Source: Ectocarpus siliculosus (Eukaryota; Sar; Phaeophyceae; Ectocarpales; Ectocarpaceae). From it: a stretch of DNA of 64,000 nucleotides. Where the stretch lies: assembly GCA_000310025.1 (NCBI GenBank), contig FN649749.1, positions 951,859-1,015,858 of the forward strand, written 5' to 3'. Positions 63,573 through 64,000 of this stretch are shown piece after piece. The translations under genes and the position numbers were made by a program. How positions within the stretch are numbered: position 1 is the first letter of the stretch; each line of letters starts with the position of its first letter. Under the pieces are notes generated by a model. It was not told the origin of the DNA. It did not search any database and saw only the letters and a list, made by a program, of their open reading frames with translations.

Positions 63573-63700
63573 CTGCCCCCTGCTCCTGCTAGCTCCTTCC
63601 TGACCCGGCCGTCCAAGTCGCTGATGTGTCTCTCCAGAGCCGCCGCCAGCTTCGGATCCGTGGCTGCGATTATGGGCAGCTTGCGCGACGCCACGTCGAG
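63573..63700 (-). CDS. Internal exon of a gene entering from the right (partial)
   Basis: A 128-nt exon runs from acceptor GTCAATAG to donor GGCAG|GTGAGTCTC, encoding LDVASRKLPIIAATDPKLAA, ALERHISDLDGRVRK and ELAGAGG, ending in phase 2. The pattern is helical and charged with regular hydrophobic spacing, and contains no stops. No family is recognised. The upstream exons lie beyond 64000; a following exon may lie near 63540-63460 (TLLAKEEAAV before GTGAGTACC) and the last one at 62764-62596. Confidence 0.5.
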
Positions 63701-64000
63701 CTATTGACCGCGCACGAAACGGTATTCGACGGAAACCAAACGGAAGGAGGCTCCATCAACAAGGTTGAGCCACAAACATCAGAGTAGAACGAAATAGGCA
63801 GCAGAATGTGACCCACCCCAATACATAACAACCCAAAATCTCACCCGCGGCCAACGGAGGGCGTGGTGGCCGAAAACTGGACGAGAGCGCGGCTTCGCCG
63901 CGTTCTCGAAATGCCAAACAGAGAGCCGATACTTGAGAGTTAAAGACCGCTCGACTAACCAGAGGGGAAAGGCCTCACTATTTAGTAGATGGGAAGATTC
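63701..64000. other. Right window edge, probably intron
   Basis: Upstream of the 63700 acceptor on the minus strand I see no exon. The sequence is probably intron of the gene that continues past the window. Confidence 0.4.

Overview
The window looks like nuclear DNA of a photosynthetic stramenopile, most likely a brown alga of the Ectocarpus kind (inference). The genes are small-exon, intron-rich and spread thinly, with GT-AG introns that often begin GTGAGT or GTGCGT. Intergenic DNA is long and full of decayed repeats. One gene encodes a signal peptide ending before Phe-Phe followed by a basic Ser/Ala-rich stretch, the bipartite plastid address of algae with red-derived secondary plastids. 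Nothing is prokaryotic: there are no operons, rRNA, CRISPR arrays or bacterial mobile elements. I saw no convincing tRNA.

Layout. 1-6 kb: isolated minus-strand exons of unrecognised genes, one with a Cys/His cluster resembling a CCCH zinc finger. 6.1-10.3 kb, minus: a multi-exon STAND/NB-ARC-like P-loop ATPase, partly modelled. About 12.7 kb: a long hairpin. 13.3-18.0 kb, plus: a Rab6-type GTPase in seven exons, head-to-head with the ATPase. 18-36 kb: an 18-kb gene-poor, repeat-rich block holding a 1.6-kb long-inverted-repeat element, a 59-bp duplication, a 185-bp tandem array with palindromes and 2.7 copies of a 1.29-kb tandem repeat. 36.1-42.2 kb, minus: a nine-exon gene for a 485-residue protein I do not recognise. 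43.8-49.0 kb, plus: a seven-exon, plastid-targeted atypical short-chain dehydrogenase, head-to-head with the unknown gene. 51.6-55.8 kb, minus: phosphatidylinositol synthase in six exons, convergent with the dehydrogenase. 56-62 kb: repeats without a supportable gene. 62.6-63.7 kb, minus: exons of a gene that enters from beyond the right edge.

For the Rab6, unknown 485-aa, dehydrogenase and phosphatidylinositol synthase genes, every exon junction was checked for splice dinucleotides and reading phase, and each gave one continuous frame. The first junction of Rab6 is the least certain. The remaining genes are fragments.

The genes do not form a pathway. Two concern membranes: Rab6 acts in Golgi traffic, and phosphatidylinositol synthase makes the phosphoinositide precursor. 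The dehydrogenase is probably plastidial. The ATPase has the layout of regulatory or immune-type switch proteins. The introns and intergenic DNA share families of short elements: a ~205-215-bp MITE-like family with terminal inverted repeats beginning near ATGACAC/ATGACGT, and a ~60-80-bp family with a tRNA-like D-arm.
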